Source of the DNA: a virus
Strand: one strand, 5' to 3'
IMG/VR virus record: IMGVR_UViG_3300030107_007542
Location: 129,779 to 193,778 of that record
Length of the DNA: 64,000 bases
Positions 25,111 to 32,430 of the stretch are shown here, piece by piece. The notes under the pieces were generated by a model. The model made no database searches. It was not told the DNA's origin and saw nothing but the letters and a program-made list of their open reading frames with translations. Position numbers and translations under genes: made by a program. Each line of letters opens with the position of its first letter. Within the stretch, counting starts at the first letter, position 1.

Positions 25111-25545
25111 TTAATGGAAAGTATTATCATCAGAGTCCGTATTAAAAAGATCTGTCATGAGAGAGGCTGAGGGATCCGACGAAGGAACATCAGAATCGTT
25201 TAGCGCCAAGACAAGATCTTGAGTATTGACATCGACGTAAACCGCCACATAAGATGCTTTATCGAGCGTTTCGAAATCGTGAGAAGTAAGACGAACGGCC
25301 CCCATCTTTTTAATAAGGACAGTTACAATGGTAGCCAACAGGGCCGGCTCAGCCAGTAGATCCGAAACATCCGGACTCGGTAATTTTTTTGCGGTAGTTT
25401 TTTTGAGAGTAGCTAAGCTTTTGTCTAATTCTTCTCCCACTTCCACCAAAAGGGCCCGTTGACGATTGAATTGTATCGCTCGGACGCAGAAGAAAAGAAT
25501 TGATAGGACTAAGAAAACAAGAAGTCCGACATTGATGGCAGTCAC
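25111..25545 (-). CDS. Membrane-anchored protein of unknown function
   Basis: 144 aa from a GTG at 25545. Residues 5-25 (NVGLLVFLVLSILFFCVRAI) form a transmembrane anchor. A helical stretch (VEVGEELDKSLATLKKTTAK) and a small alpha/beta domain with AVYVDVNTQDLVLALND follow. The C-terminal tail is acidic and Ser/Asp-rich. No family recognised. Confidence 0.6.
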   Translation of the reverse strand: MTAINVGLLVFLVLSILFFCVRAIQFNRQRALLVEVGEELDKSLATLKKTTAKKLPSPDVSDLLAEPALLATIVTVLIKKMGAVRLTSHDFETLDKASYVAVYVDVNTQDLVLALNDSDVPSSDPSASLMTDLFNTDSDDNTFH

Positions 25546-25631
25546 AGTGGTGCTCCTAAAGGTACATAGTCAAAAATCCGCGATTTTTTTATCGCAAAAT
25601 TTTTCCCCACCCGCATTCACAGTATACCGGA

Positions 25632-25796
25632 TTAATACCGGTGATTAAAGTGAATACCAGCACATATCTCCCAGAATAAGATATAAACCGACACAGTGTA
25701 GATGGTTGTCCCAAACATGTTTTGACCGCCAAGACTAAAAAGAATACCTAAGTTCACTTGGGCGCCCTTAGAGACAGACAGGAAAGGGCGTATCAT
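25632..25796 (-). CDS. Small hydrophobic protein
   Basis: 54 aa: MIRPFLSVSKGAQVNLGILF, then QNMFGTTIYTVSVYILFWEI with one likely membrane segment. ATG at 25796 is three bases after the stop of the 38-residue frame upstream. Supported by orientation, spacing and hydrophobicity only. Confidence 0.5.
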   Translation of the reverse strand: MIRPFLSVSKGAQVNLGILFSLGGQNMFGTTIYTVSVYILFWEICAGIHFNHRY

Positions 25797-25799
25797 CGT

Positions 25800-25916
25800 C
25801 TAAAAAAGCACAGTAAGTATGCGCGCCCCAGATCCAACAATAATGGCACAGCAGAGCCAGAACACAACGTAAGTAACATCTTCATGTGATTTCAAGAATG
25901 CGCGCATAACAGACAT
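25800..25916 (-). CDS. Very small membrane protein
   Basis: 38 aa: MSVMRAFLKSHEDVTYVVFW then LCCAIIVGSGARILTVLF, one transmembrane helix. An extended -10 box TG-T-TATAAT lies about 20 bases upstream with only a weak -35. No family recognised. Confidence 0.5.
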   Translation of the reverse strand: MSVMRAFLKSHEDVTYVVFWLCCAIIVGSGARILTVLF

Positions 25917-26000
25917 AAGTAGGCGTTATTATAACATATCACCCAATTAATGTGTTGTGGAGATATGCACGAGTTGTGCCAAAATCACGAAAAGGCGAAA

Positions 26001-26294
26001 TTAGTCCCCAGAATCCTTACGCCGGCGAGTTCTGAATCGGTCTAGGCGCGTTCTCCTGCTTTGCGCGCGGAGGGATTGCTTAGGATACATGCTGAAGAAT
26101 GCTTCCCGGGCCTCGTCGACAGTTGGTAGCTCAGCTGGAAACTCCCCTAATTGATCAGAATCGTCGTTTTGATTAGGGTTCGCCTTAGGGGAGGTAACCT
26201 TCCTAGCCGCTCTCCACGCAAAGTAGACCAGTAGGCCTCCCGGTATCAGTACCGCGGCGATAAACGCTAGTGTGTGGACGACCGGATTCGTCAT
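26001..26294 (-). CDS. Small membrane protein with basic tail
   Basis: 97 aa. One N-terminal membrane helix (HTLAFIAAVLIPGGLLVYFA) is followed by a Ser/Asn/Asp linker and a C-terminus rich in arginine (RRTRLDRFRTRRRKDSGD). It follows the 48-residue membrane protein at 26306. Function unknown. Confidence 0.55.
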   Translation of the reverse strand: MTNPVVHTLAFIAAVLIPGGLLVYFAWRAARKVTSPKANPNQNDDSDQLGEFPAELPTVDEAREAFFSMYPKQSLRAQSRRTRLDRFRTRRRKDSGD

Positions 26295-26305
26295 TGCGTC
26301 TCATT

Positions 26306-26452
26306 CTACCCCCGCTTCTTCACCTGCTCGACTAGTGGCTCTATGACTGTGGTCCATCCCACTTGCATCATGCCTGCTATAGCGAAGATCCATAGGATGC
26401 TTAAGCCCGTCATACCGGCCACGATCAGTACTTCCTGTAATATGTCTGTCAT
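26306..26452 (-). CDS. Very small membrane protein
   Basis: 48 aa: MTDILQEVLIVAGMTGLSIL then WIFAIAGMMQVGWTTVIEPL, one or two short helices, basic end (VEQVKKRG). SD-like AGGAT precedes the ATG at 26452. It is the last gene before the repeat-rich gap to its right. Confidence 0.55.
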   Translation of the reverse strand: MTDILQEVLIVAGMTGLSILWIFAIAGMMQVGWTTVIEPLVEQVKKRG

Positions 26453-26749
26453 ATCCTAATTATGGCGCTATCAAGCTTAATTTTGCTTATTTTCGAAAAA
26501 GTCTCAAAAAATGGGCCGCGTATCATGAACGTACTTAGGGCATTACTTACGACCCGGTTAGTTGCATGGCACATACATTGGGGGCACCAGGGGGGAGGGG
26601 GGGTCCCCCCTATATGTCAAGAAGTTGTCATGTGATTATTTATATCTTTTGACACTCACACTGTGAGTTGTTTGTGTGTGCGTAGTAACTCACGCGAATA
26701 CAAAAAAGCCCCGGACAATGCCGGGGCAATCTTGCGCGTGACTCACGGG
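26453..26749. repeat. Gene-free repeat region, left part
   Basis: About 300 bases with no convincing gene. It holds a TTGCATGGCACA element (26562-26573) and G runs of 5, 6 and 7 (26580-26603) followed by a C run, which could form a G-quadruplex or a hairpin. It also holds a near-perfect 15-bp palindrome (26654-26668, arms ACTCACA/TGTGAGT), further ACTCAC copies near 26688 and 26741, and the terminator at 26702. Similar elements recur at 27454-27520, on the other side of the gene at 26750. Confidence 0.6.
26702..26727 (-). terminator. Rho-independent terminator
   Basis: Minus strand GCCCCGG-CATTGT-CCGGGGC followed by TTTTTT; ends the transcript of the gene at 26750. Confidence 0.93.
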
Positions 26750-27163
26750 CTACTTGTTGTAGCCTCGCTTGTGCAGGACCATAGCGCGGATGTTAAGCTC
26801 GACAGACGCGACCTCATCAGCCGCGAGAAGCTGGGCATTCTCCACGCACTGGCGAAGCTCCTGGACCTTAGCGACGTTCGACGGGTCAACGCCAACGAGC
26901 GCACAAGCCGCGATTGCACCGTCCAGCTTAGACTGAGCAGCCGCAACCTGCGAAGCTGCATCAGCACCGGACGCGGTGAAGTCCAGGTCACGGCGCACGG
27001 AAGCCTTGACGGCTTTGACGGTCGCGGGCTTGCCGTTAAGCATGAGCGCGGAACCCTCGGGGTTCAAGTCGGCGTGGGAGTCTTGAATAAAAGTGAACGC
27101 CGTTCCGATGTTGGAGAATGCGAGGGTCATGTCGGCGGCGGTTGCAAGAAAAATCGTGGTCAT
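26750..27163 (-). CDS. Small soluble protein of unknown function
   Basis: 137 aa from ATG 27163 (MTTIFLATAADMTLAFSNIG). Central residues ALMLNGKPATVKAVKASVRR are followed by an Ala-rich helical region (ASQVAAAQSKLDGAIAACAL) and a last helix. It has its own promoter (27219), a 5' hairpin and a terminator, so it is a monocistronic, probably well-expressed early gene flanked on both sides by repeats. I associate the start with a small protein seen in marine phages; function unknown. Confidence 0.7.
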   Translation of the reverse strand: MTTIFLATAADMTLAFSNIGTAFTFIQDSHADLNPEGSALMLNGKPATVKAVKASVRRDLDFTASGADAASQVAAAQSKLDGAIAACALVGVDPSNVAKVQELRQCVENAQLLAADEVASVELNIRAMVLHKRGYNK

Positions 27164-27189
27164 TTTATTGTGTCCTTTCAAGACAGTTG

Positions 27190-27206
27190 GAGCATTCAGC
27201 GCCCCT
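27190..27206 (-). promoter_or_regulatory. 5' UTR hairpin
   Basis: In the leader of the 26750 gene GGGGC-GCTGAAT-GCTCC can fold just after the transcription start. Similar GC hairpins occur in the leaders at 29423 and 33509. Confidence 0.5.
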
Positions 27207-27218
27207 TCATTGTTTATA

Positions 27219-27247
27219 TAATACCTGACAGAGCCGGGAAAGTCAAC
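27219..27247 (-). promoter_or_regulatory. Sigma-70-type promoter
   Basis: Minus strand TTGACT, 17-bp spacer, TATTAT; drives the gene at 26750. Confidence 0.85.
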
Positions 27248-27550
27248 ACTTTTCTTGTCAAGAGTTTGCAAACTGTTTGTCAGCCCCTTGCGCGTGTTGT
27301 TGTTGTGTCGTTCCCTCATCGTCATACAAGTATTGTACCCGAAAAAATCCCTTTTGTATCGGGCATTATTGTGCCCGGTTGATTGGGGTCGCGGATACTT
27401 GTGGGATGCAAGCACCGTGAGCTTTTGATTAGTTGTATGTTGCAACCGTAACAATTGCATGGCGCAAGCAACTCACAAACAGTTGATTGCATGCCGCATA
27501 TAACTCACAAAACTCACGGGTTGACATCCGAGGATTGCGCCTGTACTATA
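27248..27550. repeat. Repeat-bearing intergenic region, right part
   Basis: No gene seen in about 300 bases. Two direct repeats of 27 bp with a 32-bp period (27454-27480 and 27486-27512) each read ATTGCATG-x-CGCA-xxx-AACTCACAAA. A further ACTCACGGG abuts a plus-strand promoter-like sequence at 27521. It could be an operator or replication element. Confidence 0.6.
27521..27549 (+). promoter_or_regulatory. Plus-strand promoter-like sequence (antisense)
   Basis: TTGACA, 17-bp spacer, TACTAT on the plus strand immediately after the direct repeats. It points toward genes that are all on the minus strand, so it would make an antisense RNA, if active. Confidence 0.45.
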
Positions 27551-27631
27551 TCATGACATTCGCATACCCACCATTTCCCACATTGATAGCACCACGATAG
27601 CAGCGTAAGGTACTAAATACAATTCCATCAT
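27551..27631 (-). CDS. Very small membrane peptide
   Basis: 26 aa, MMELYLVPYAAIVVLSMWEM plus six residues: a single hydrophobic helix. SD AGGGGGA precedes the ATG at 27631 by four bases, right behind the stop of the 27638 gene. One of several tiny membrane peptides embedded in this genome region. Confidence 0.5.
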   Translation of the reverse strand: MMELYLVPYAAIVVLSMWEMVGMRMS

Positions 27632-27637
27632 ATCCCC

Positions 27638-28441
27638 CTAAGCCGCTTCTGCCCATTCAACACTACGGGACAATACCTTGATTCGCAGTACATGCCGACT
27701 CACTGTACTATAGTGATTGGTAAAGGGCAAGTCGTAGGATTCCAGGTTGCTTGTGTTAGCAGTCCAGTTTACATTTACTCTACCGTCTCCCGTTACACTC
27801 ATCACAATACCCAGGACCTTTCCTGTGTAATCTTCCTTAAACTGATCCAGCTCAATCCTCTCTATTGACACGAGATCTCCTGGCAAGATTTCTGCAACGA
27901 TTTTCTGTGCCTTTTTCTGTGACTTTTTTCCTACCCTTTTATTGAGCGGATAAGTTCTATGGTTTTTTGGTGTAACCTTCTGAGGATTTTTCTGTTGTGC
28001 TGTCGGAGACTTTTTCTGAGTGGTTTTCTTTGTTGTGTTCTGCGACTTTTTCTTGCCGCCCCATGTTGTCCAACACGCATTGGCGCAAACGACGTTGCCG
28101 CTCTTTGCTGTAAACTTCTTCGCCTTGCAATGCTTGCATGTCTTTACAAACTTTTCGGCGGCTTCCTGTGCTTTGATTGTCTTGACAAGGCCGGTGTTGG
28201 TTGTGAAGATTTGTGTTGTTATCTCGCGCCATGACTTCTGACGATTTACGAAGCAGAGCTTTATCCCAACCTTTCCGACAACTTTTCCTGTCTTGCTGTC
28301 AATGCCGGAATCCACAACCACGCGCACAAACTTTGCTGTTGGGTGCTTGCGGCTATAAATGATGGTTGTGCCTTTGGCGTTCTTCTTGTGTGGAAAGAAG
28401 CCTTCGGCCTTCAACATTGCTTTTCTTTGTACAACTGACAT
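27638..28441 (-). CDS. Zinc-ribbon protein with C-terminal GDLV domain
   Basis: 267 aa. The N-terminal alpha/beta part (TTIIYSRKHPTAKFVRVVVD) is followed by a zinc ribbon CKHCKAKKFTAKSG-x-x-VCANAC, then about 50 Lys/Thr/Gln-rich residues. From about residue 190, LPGDLVSIERIELDQF, KVLGIVMSVTGDGRVNVNWT and the aromatic tail reproduce the GDLV family fold. The fusion suggests that the GDLV domain acts with a nucleic-acid-binding module. Function unknown. Confidence 0.7.
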   Translation of the reverse strand: MSVVQRKAMLKAEGFFPHKKNAKGTTIIYSRKHPTAKFVRVVVDSGIDSKTGKVVGKVGIKLCFVNRQKSWREITTQIFTTNTGLVKTIKAQEAAEKFVKTCKHCKAKKFTAKSGNVVCANACWTTWGGKKKSQNTTKKTTQKKSPTAQQKNPQKVTPKNHRTYPLNKRVGKKSQKKAQKIVAEILPGDLVSIERIELDQFKEDYTGKVLGIVMSVTGDGRVNVNWTANTSNLESYDLPFTNHYSTVSRHVLRIKVLSRSVEWAEAA

Positions 28442-28442
28442 T

Positions 28443-28670
28443 TTATACCTCGCTCATAAGTTCAAGTTCGCTGACGTATTCTTCTGTTGTTCGCTGGCCG
28501 TCTCTTGTTTGCCATGTGAACCATTGGACTGCAACTACATGCGCGCCATTTGCGTTTACCTGAAGAATCTTTACTACTGTTCCGGGATCATTGTCTTGAT
28601 GGATAACGTGGGTTCTGACCACATCGCCAACCTTCAAAATGGGCTGTCCCCATGCGTCTTTTTTTCTCAT
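28443..28670 (-). CDS. GDLV-family protein (GDVV variant)
   Basis: 75 aa from ATG 28670. ILKVGDVVRTHVIHQDNDPG, TVVKILQVNANG and VVAVQWFTWQ follow the family order, ending VSELELMSEV. Start and upstream stop overlap as ATGA. It directly precedes the zinc-ribbon GDLV fusion, so two family domains are adjacent. Confidence 0.75.
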   Translation of the reverse strand: MRKKDAWGQPILKVGDVVRTHVIHQDNDPGTVVKILQVNANGAHVVAVQWFTWQTRDGQRTTEEYVSELELMSEV

Positions 28671-28936
28671 CCTATGCTTCCCTTGTCTTTCCAAATCTCT
28701 TCCGCGAATCGCTTGGCGAAACGGAGACTGAAGCCGGTTCCGTCAACTTCCTCTTCCTTTCGGGCGGCATGCGCGAAGTTGCGGAGGTGCTTGATGAACT
28801 CAATTTTGCCAAAAGCTCGCTTGTTGGCTCGATGGAGGTTTTGACCCATGTATTGGGCGGAAAGGTGTTCTACTATTTTGATGGTGTTTTCCATTCCCTC
28901 CCGGTCTTCGGTATCAAAGACGATAACCATCTTCAC
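28667..28936 (-). CDS. Conserved small phage protein
   Basis: 89 aa. MKMVIVFDTEDREGMENTIK, then FGKIEFIKHLRNFAHAARKE and SLRFAKRFAEEIWKDK match a hypothetical protein type widespread in marine podoviruses and myoviruses (F-D-T-E-D-x-x-G start, G-K-I-x-F-I-K, L-R-F-A-K). Cytoplasmic; function unknown. Confidence 0.75.
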   Translation of the reverse strand: MKMVIVFDTEDREGMENTIKIVEHLSAQYMGQNLHRANKRAFGKIEFIKHLRNFAHAARKEEEVDGTGFSLRFAKRFAEEIWKDKGSIG

Positions 28937-28937
28937 T

Positions 28938-29402
28938 TTAGTTGTCTCCGAAAGCGGTGATGAGGTCTGCCTCGGTCATCCCGAGTTCGGCTAAGGCGGC
29001 TTCCCGTCGAAGCTGCTTCTGAGACTTCGCCTGGACCTTCGGGGTCGGCTTTGCCTTCTTTGGCTTCGGCTTCGGAGCGGGCTTGTCGAGGAAAGAGGGA
29101 ATGTGGCCGGTGAACGTGCTGGCTTTTCTCTGCTTTGCACGAACACGAGCAAAGCGCATGCGGCGCTCTGCGCCTGGAATGCCATTCGCGAACTCCTGGT
29201 CGCGAGCGTTTGCGCGGGAGTGGTTATTTGCTCCCCCGTGATGCTCGCACAACCAGTAGTTTTCGTGCTTCTTGCTAATGTTCGCATCGAACACACGGCA
29301 GCCACCTGCATGAGTGCAAGTGACCCCGTGTGTCGAATCGGCGGCTAGTCGATTTCCGTGTGCGAGGGCGAAAGCATTGTTACCTTTGGGAGTTCGTGCC
29401 AT
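28938..29402 (-). CDS. Basic putative zinc-binding protein
   Basis: 154 aa. CTHAGGCRVFDANISKKHEN followed by YWLCEHHGGAN offers a Cys/His zinc site. The C-terminal half is a basic Lys/Pro-rich linker (KPAPKPKPKKAKPTPKVQAK) and a short helix (EAALAELGMTEADLITAFGD). Preceded by a leader with a GC hairpin and the promoter at 29453. Confidence 0.6.
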   Translation of the reverse strand: MARTPKGNNAFALAHGNRLAADSTHGVTCTHAGGCRVFDANISKKHENYWLCEHHGGANNHSRANARDQEFANGIPGAERRMRFARVRAKQRKASTFTGHIPSFLDKPAPKPKPKKAKPTPKVQAKSQKQLRREAALAELGMTEADLITAFGDN

Positions 29403-29422
29403 TCTGTGGCTCCTGGCTTTGT

Positions 29423-29443
29423 GTGGGCTTCATCGCCCCCCAC
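29423..29443 (-). promoter_or_regulatory. 5' UTR hairpin
   Basis: GTGGG...CCCAC stem with GATGAA loop directly after the promoter at 29453 on the minus strand. Confidence 0.45.
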
Positions 29444-29452
29444 TGTCTTTAT

Positions 29453-29481
29453 ATAATAGCACGCCCTGATGCGCCTGTCAA
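29453..29481 (-). promoter_or_regulatory. Sigma-70-type promoter
   Basis: Minus strand TTGACA, 17-bp spacer, TATTAT, then ATAAAGACA; drives 29402 and downstream genes to 27551. Confidence 0.9.
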
Positions 29482-29489
29482 GCAAAAAA

Positions 29490-30110
29490 TTACCGCGAAT
29501 CGGCGCTTTCGCGCTTTGTGATCTCCGCGACCTTCAACATTGCCTGCTGGCGGAGGGTCTCAAAATCATCCGTATAGTATCGGCGTGAACTTTCCGGCGT
29601 CTTGATGGTGCCAAGTCTGAGAGCAAGGTCAAGCGTGCAATTCGGATGATCCACGAATCGGCGCAAAGTATAAGTCCGCGTTGCTTCCTCTTCGGGCAAA
29701 TCGGCGTAGATTTCCTCAAGCAGTGCGCCTGGGGTCTTGCTGGGTCCATTGTTCGACGCCCAATAAGGTCGAGCGAGGAATGCTTGCTGCATTCGCCAGA
29801 TGGAACGATGATTGTTCTTGAAATACTTTCGATAAGTATCAAAGTATTCCTGTTCGGTCAACTCGATGTTTCCACTCGCCAGCATCGTTGCCTTCAAGAC
29901 GTAACCTCGATGAGCCCACAATTCGCGGGCTGCCTCCTGGGTTAGATTACTGTTTCCGGCCAAATACTCCTTTCCCAGTCTGTACCAATGCTTTGCAATC
30001 GCCATCTGGGTTTCAGCATCAGTAAATCGGTTCTTTGCGAGTCCGACAACTTCGCTGTTGTGCATCTTGCTAATGTTGTTCGCATAAGGCGAGCCATAAA
30101 CTTGTGTCAT
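29490..30110 (-). CDS. Helical protein of unknown function
   Basis: 206 aa from ATG 30110 (MTQVYGSPYANNISKMHNSE). It is predicted all-helical with repeated motifs of the type L-A-x-N/H-P/S-N (SNLTQEAARELWAHRGYVLK, and VDHPNCTLDLALRLGTIKTP), suggesting HEAT- or leucine-rich-variant repeats as in proteins that read D-H-P-N-x-x. The only promoter between it and its neighbours is downstream. No enzymatic motif. Confidence 0.6.
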   Translation of the reverse strand: MTQVYGSPYANNISKMHNSEVVGLAKNRFTDAETQMAIAKHWYRLGKEYLAGNSNLTQEAARELWAHRGYVLKATMLASGNIELTEQEYFDTYRKYFKNNHRSIWRMQQAFLARPYWASNNGPSKTPGALLEEIYADLPEEEATRTYTLRRFVDHPNCTLDLALRLGTIKTPESSRRYYTDDFETLRQQAMLKVAEITKRESADSR

Positions 30111-30111
30111 T

Positions 30112-30384
30112 TTAGTATTCCAATCCCTTGAAGTCAAAAGGGTCTACGTCCGTAGAATTACGGGGGTTTTCGGGTTCGCCTTCGCCCACTGCGTCGGCAA
30201 CTGAGTTTCGGAACTGTTCCTGTGCGTAAAACAACTTCTGCCAGCACCATTCTGCTGAACCTGCTTCCTGCTGGGATTCCACGTTTGTTGGGTGCTCCAT
30301 AAAATCCCTTTCCTGTTGCTCTCGATAGTTGTCTAGAGCAATCAGGATGGTGGTCGCTTCGTCGTCTGTTAGTTCAATCTTCAT
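30112..30384 (-). CDS. Small acidic protein
   Basis: 90 aa, MKIELTDDEATTILIALDNY onward, helical N-terminal half and an acidic Pro/Asn-rich end. Start and upstream stop overlap by 4 bp. This type of start (L-T-D-x-E-A) is common in small phage proteins; function unknown. Confidence 0.6.
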   Translation of the reverse strand: MKIELTDDEATTILIALDNYREQQERDFMEHPTNVESQQEAGSAEWCWQKLFYAQEQFRNSVADAVGEGEPENPRNSTDVDPFDFKGLEY

Positions 30385-30653
30385 TCTGGGAACTCCGAAT
30401 TCTCGAAAACTGCCGGGTGCATAACGTGACAGGCAATCCCTCGCGCCTCCCCAACATGGGTGGAAGTCGTCATCGACCGAAAGCCGCCACCGGGTGAAGT
30501 GTAATCTCCCACAATGGTCGCACCTGTCTTAGCACGATAACCAATCCTGAGATTGTACGAATACAGGTTCACTCCGTCTGTGCGAAGTGCTCCGTTGTGG
30601 GAACTGGCGGCAACGCCGCGCGTCCAACTGTTAATAACAAGTTCGTTTTTCAT
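30381..30653 (-). CDS. Small protein of unknown function
   Basis: 90 aa from ATG 30653 (MKNELVINSWTRGVAASSHN). Mostly beta: NLYSYNLRIGYRAKTGATIV and GDYTSPGGGFRSMTTSTHVG. The alternative ATG three codons upstream at 30662 cannot be excluded. Follows the tiny hydrophobic peptide at 30667. Confidence 0.6.
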   Translation of the reverse strand: MKNELVINSWTRGVAASSHNGALRTDGVNLYSYNLRIGYRAKTGATIVGDYTSPGGGFRSMTTSTHVGEARGIACHVMHPAVFENSEFPE

Positions 30654-30666
30654 TCTACTCATTGTT

Positions 30667-30726
30667 TTAGTCTCCTATCGCGGCGACCATCGCCAGGGTG
30701 GCGCACACAAATGCAAAAGCAATCAT
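30667..30726 (-). CDS. 19-residue hydrophobic peptide
   Basis: MIAFAFVCATLAMVAAIGD. SD GAGGAAACG precedes the ATG, and the ATG overlaps the upstream stop (ATGA). A single short membrane-inserting helix. Evidence is coupling and SD; too short for homology. Confidence 0.45.
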   Translation of the reverse strand: MIAFAFVCATLAMVAAIGD

Positions 30727-30833
30727 TGATTCGTTTCCTCTTCTTCTGAAGTGTCTTCGTCATCGAAGACGGGTGAATCGTAGTTCTCATCGAATCCATA
30801 TCGAAGAGAGTGACAAATGTTCCATGGATCCAT
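30723..30833 (-). CDS. 36-residue acidic peptide
   Basis: MDPWNICHSLRYGFDENYDS then PVFDDEDTSEEEETNQ, very acidic. Its ATG overlaps the TAA of the basic protein upstream, and its TGA overlaps the next ATG. A basic and an acidic peptide in immediate tandem suggest a charge-paired complex (inference). Confidence 0.5.
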   Translation of the reverse strand: MDPWNICHSLRYGFDENYDSPVFDDEDTSEEEETNQ

Positions 30834-30976
30834 TACCAGTTCTTTCTATTCTTGTGTTTTGGCTTGCGGGAGCGTCCCTTTGAAACGTCCCGATTGCGAT
30901 TGTGATGCTTGCCTGCACCGCCTCTTTGAAAGGCGGCGACTGCAATCCAGTTTCGAGTTTTGTTCTTGTTTGACAC
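30833..30976 (-). CDS. Small basic phage protein
   Basis: 47 aa from a GTG at 30976 (VSNKNKTRNWIAVAAFQRGG), ending KGRSRKPKHKNRKNW. SD GAAGGGG precedes it. The K-T-R-N-W-I-A-V-x-A-x-x-R-x-G-A-G-K-H pattern is common among small basic phage proteins, possibly nucleic-acid binding. The GTG is chosen because an earlier start would precede the transcription start expected from the promoter at 31003. Confidence 0.65.
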   Translation of the reverse strand: MSNKNKTRNWIAVAAFQRGGAGKHHNRNRDVSKGRSRKPKHKNRKNW

Positions 30977-31002
30977 TCTGGGCACCCCTTCCAACTGTCT
31001 AT

Positions 31003-31031
31003 ATAATAGCAGAAGGGGCACCCATTGTCAA
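31003..31031 (-). promoter_or_regulatory. Sigma-70-type promoter
   Basis: Minus strand TTGACA, 17-bp spacer, TATTAT; drives the coupled small-gene chain starting at 30976. Confidence 0.9.
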
Positions 31032-31043
31032 GAGAAATAATCC

Positions 31044-32336
31044 TTACTTTTCTTGTGGAACGACAACCATTCGTTCCGGCTTTGGGTTAAAGTAAGGTCG
31101 GTTGCCGTGGTACTCATCAGTGATCCACATCCTCTGGACACTGCATCGAACCGGCTTCGGTGCTTCCATGTCGGTGCAGATGATAAGACCATCGAACCCT
31201 CCGGTTTCATTGACAAACTTCGTCGGAGCGTCGAAGCAAGTTCCACCGTACATGGTCCGCTCTCGCTTGCGCGTCTGCCCCTTCTTCCAAATCCAGTTCT
31301 TCTCGGGGTCCACGCGAGTGTCGAATGGAATCACCGTGAACTCGGCCAGCTTTGCCAGGGAGTTCAACTCCGCGAAGAAGGCAGCAAGCATCTGGTCCGA
31401 AACGGAACCCGACTGGTCGATTGCAATCGCAATCTTTGCTTGTCGAGTTGCCTTCTTGCCAGGGTGCATGTAAGGATAACGCTTATTGATCTTGCGAACG
31501 GTCGAACGCTTGTTAGCCTTCTGACTCTGCTTCACAAAGTAGCGAAGCACCTTGCGCCAATCAACCTTTGTTGAGATAGAGGCAATGATTTCCTTGCGAT
31601 AGTCGGCGGGAACACTTCCCCATCCTCGGCTGGAAGAGTTTGCCTCTTCAACAGCGTCCTTGATGAACTCCTTGACTCGCTCCTCAGCAATCTGCTTTGT
31701 CTGCTCGTCCATTTCGTCCCAGCCGGAGTGGTCATCGAAAGAGTCCATTCCGTCCAGGGGGTTTCCGTTGCCCTGACCTTCGCCGGGAGTTCCACCTTCG
31801 CCGGGACATTGGCCTTGTCCATTGCCTTCCCCCTCGGGCGGGTCCTTCTGCATCTTGCGAAGTTCTCGGAGATAGTGCTCGGCGCTCTTGTGTGGTTCCA
31901 GATGCTCAAATGGTCCCCTTCCAGGCATGCATGCCATTTCGGGAAGGTTCGGCAGGTTGCCGTTGATTGCGAGGTCCATCGCAATGTTGTGAATCTTCCG
32001 TTCATTTGGAGCCATGTCTCGGAAGGACAGAAAGCGCCCGCCAGTAACGTGCTGAAACACGATATGATAGAACTCATGCTTTAGAATGTCCTTGCGCGTC
32101 TCATCACTCATGTTGGCGAAGAACTTTGGATTGTAGAGCATCTGCAACTTGCCCTCTTCGGTCACGGTCACACCGGCAGTCGGAATCGCGTTGCTTGCAC
32201 GCTTATCCATCCGGCGCGAAAGCGCAGCGAAGAAGGGTTCGTCCATGAGCAGACGGTGAACGTGAATGTTCAGGTCGAAAGCGGACACATCCACTTCCTC
32301 GGTTTCAGGTGTCTCGGCTTTGGCTGGCTCAGTCAT
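31044..32336 (-). CDS. Metallopeptidase-like plus VWA-like protein (DUF2201 type)
   Basis: 430 aa from ATG 32336, after SD ATGGAGGAA. DILKHEFYHIVFQHVTGGRF (about residue 90) has H-E-x-x-H and MDLAINGNLPNLP follows, as in the putative metallopeptidase domain of DUF2201. A Gly/Glu/Gln linker (GEGNGQGQCPGEGGTPGEGQ) leads to the VWA-like domain IAIAIDQSGSVSDQMLAAFF (D-x-S-x-S MIDAS) and MYGGTCFDAPTKFV. In bacteria such proteins pair with MoxR AAA ATPases, as here with 32431. Role probably protein remodelling or metal-dependent assembly. Confidence 0.85.
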   Translation of the reverse strand: MTEPAKAETPETEEVDVSAFDLNIHVHRLLMDEPFFAALSRRMDKRASNAIPTAGVTVTEEGKLQMLYNPKFFANMSDETRKDILKHEFYHIVFQHVTGGRFLSFRDMAPNERKIHNIAMDLAINGNLPNLPEMACMPGRGPFEHLEPHKSAEHYLRELRKMQKDPPEGEGNGQGQCPGEGGTPGEGQGNGNPLDGMDSFDDHSGWDEMDEQTKQIAEERVKEFIKDAVEEANSSSRGWGSVPADYRKEIIASISTKVDWRKVLRYFVKQSQKANKRSTVRKINKRYPYMHPGKKATRQAKIAIAIDQSGSVSDQMLAAFFAELNSLAKLAEFTVIPFDTRVDPEKNWIWKKGQTRKRERTMYGGTCFDAPTKFVNETGGFDGLIICTDMEAPKPVRCSVQRMWITDEYHGNRPYFNPKPERMVVVPQEK

Positions 32337-32360
32337 TGAGTGTTCCTCCATTGTCTTTAT

Positions 32361-32389
32361 AGTATAGCAGAAAAGTGGTGGCCTGTCAA
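32361..32389 (-). promoter_or_regulatory. Sigma-70-type promoter
   Basis: Minus strand TTGACA, 17-bp spacer, TATACT, then AAAGACAATGGAGG which supplies the SD for the VWA gene. Confidence 0.92.
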
Positions 32390-32430
32390 GCTATGAAAGG
32401 ATAAGTTCACTTGACAGGCCCCCCACAATC

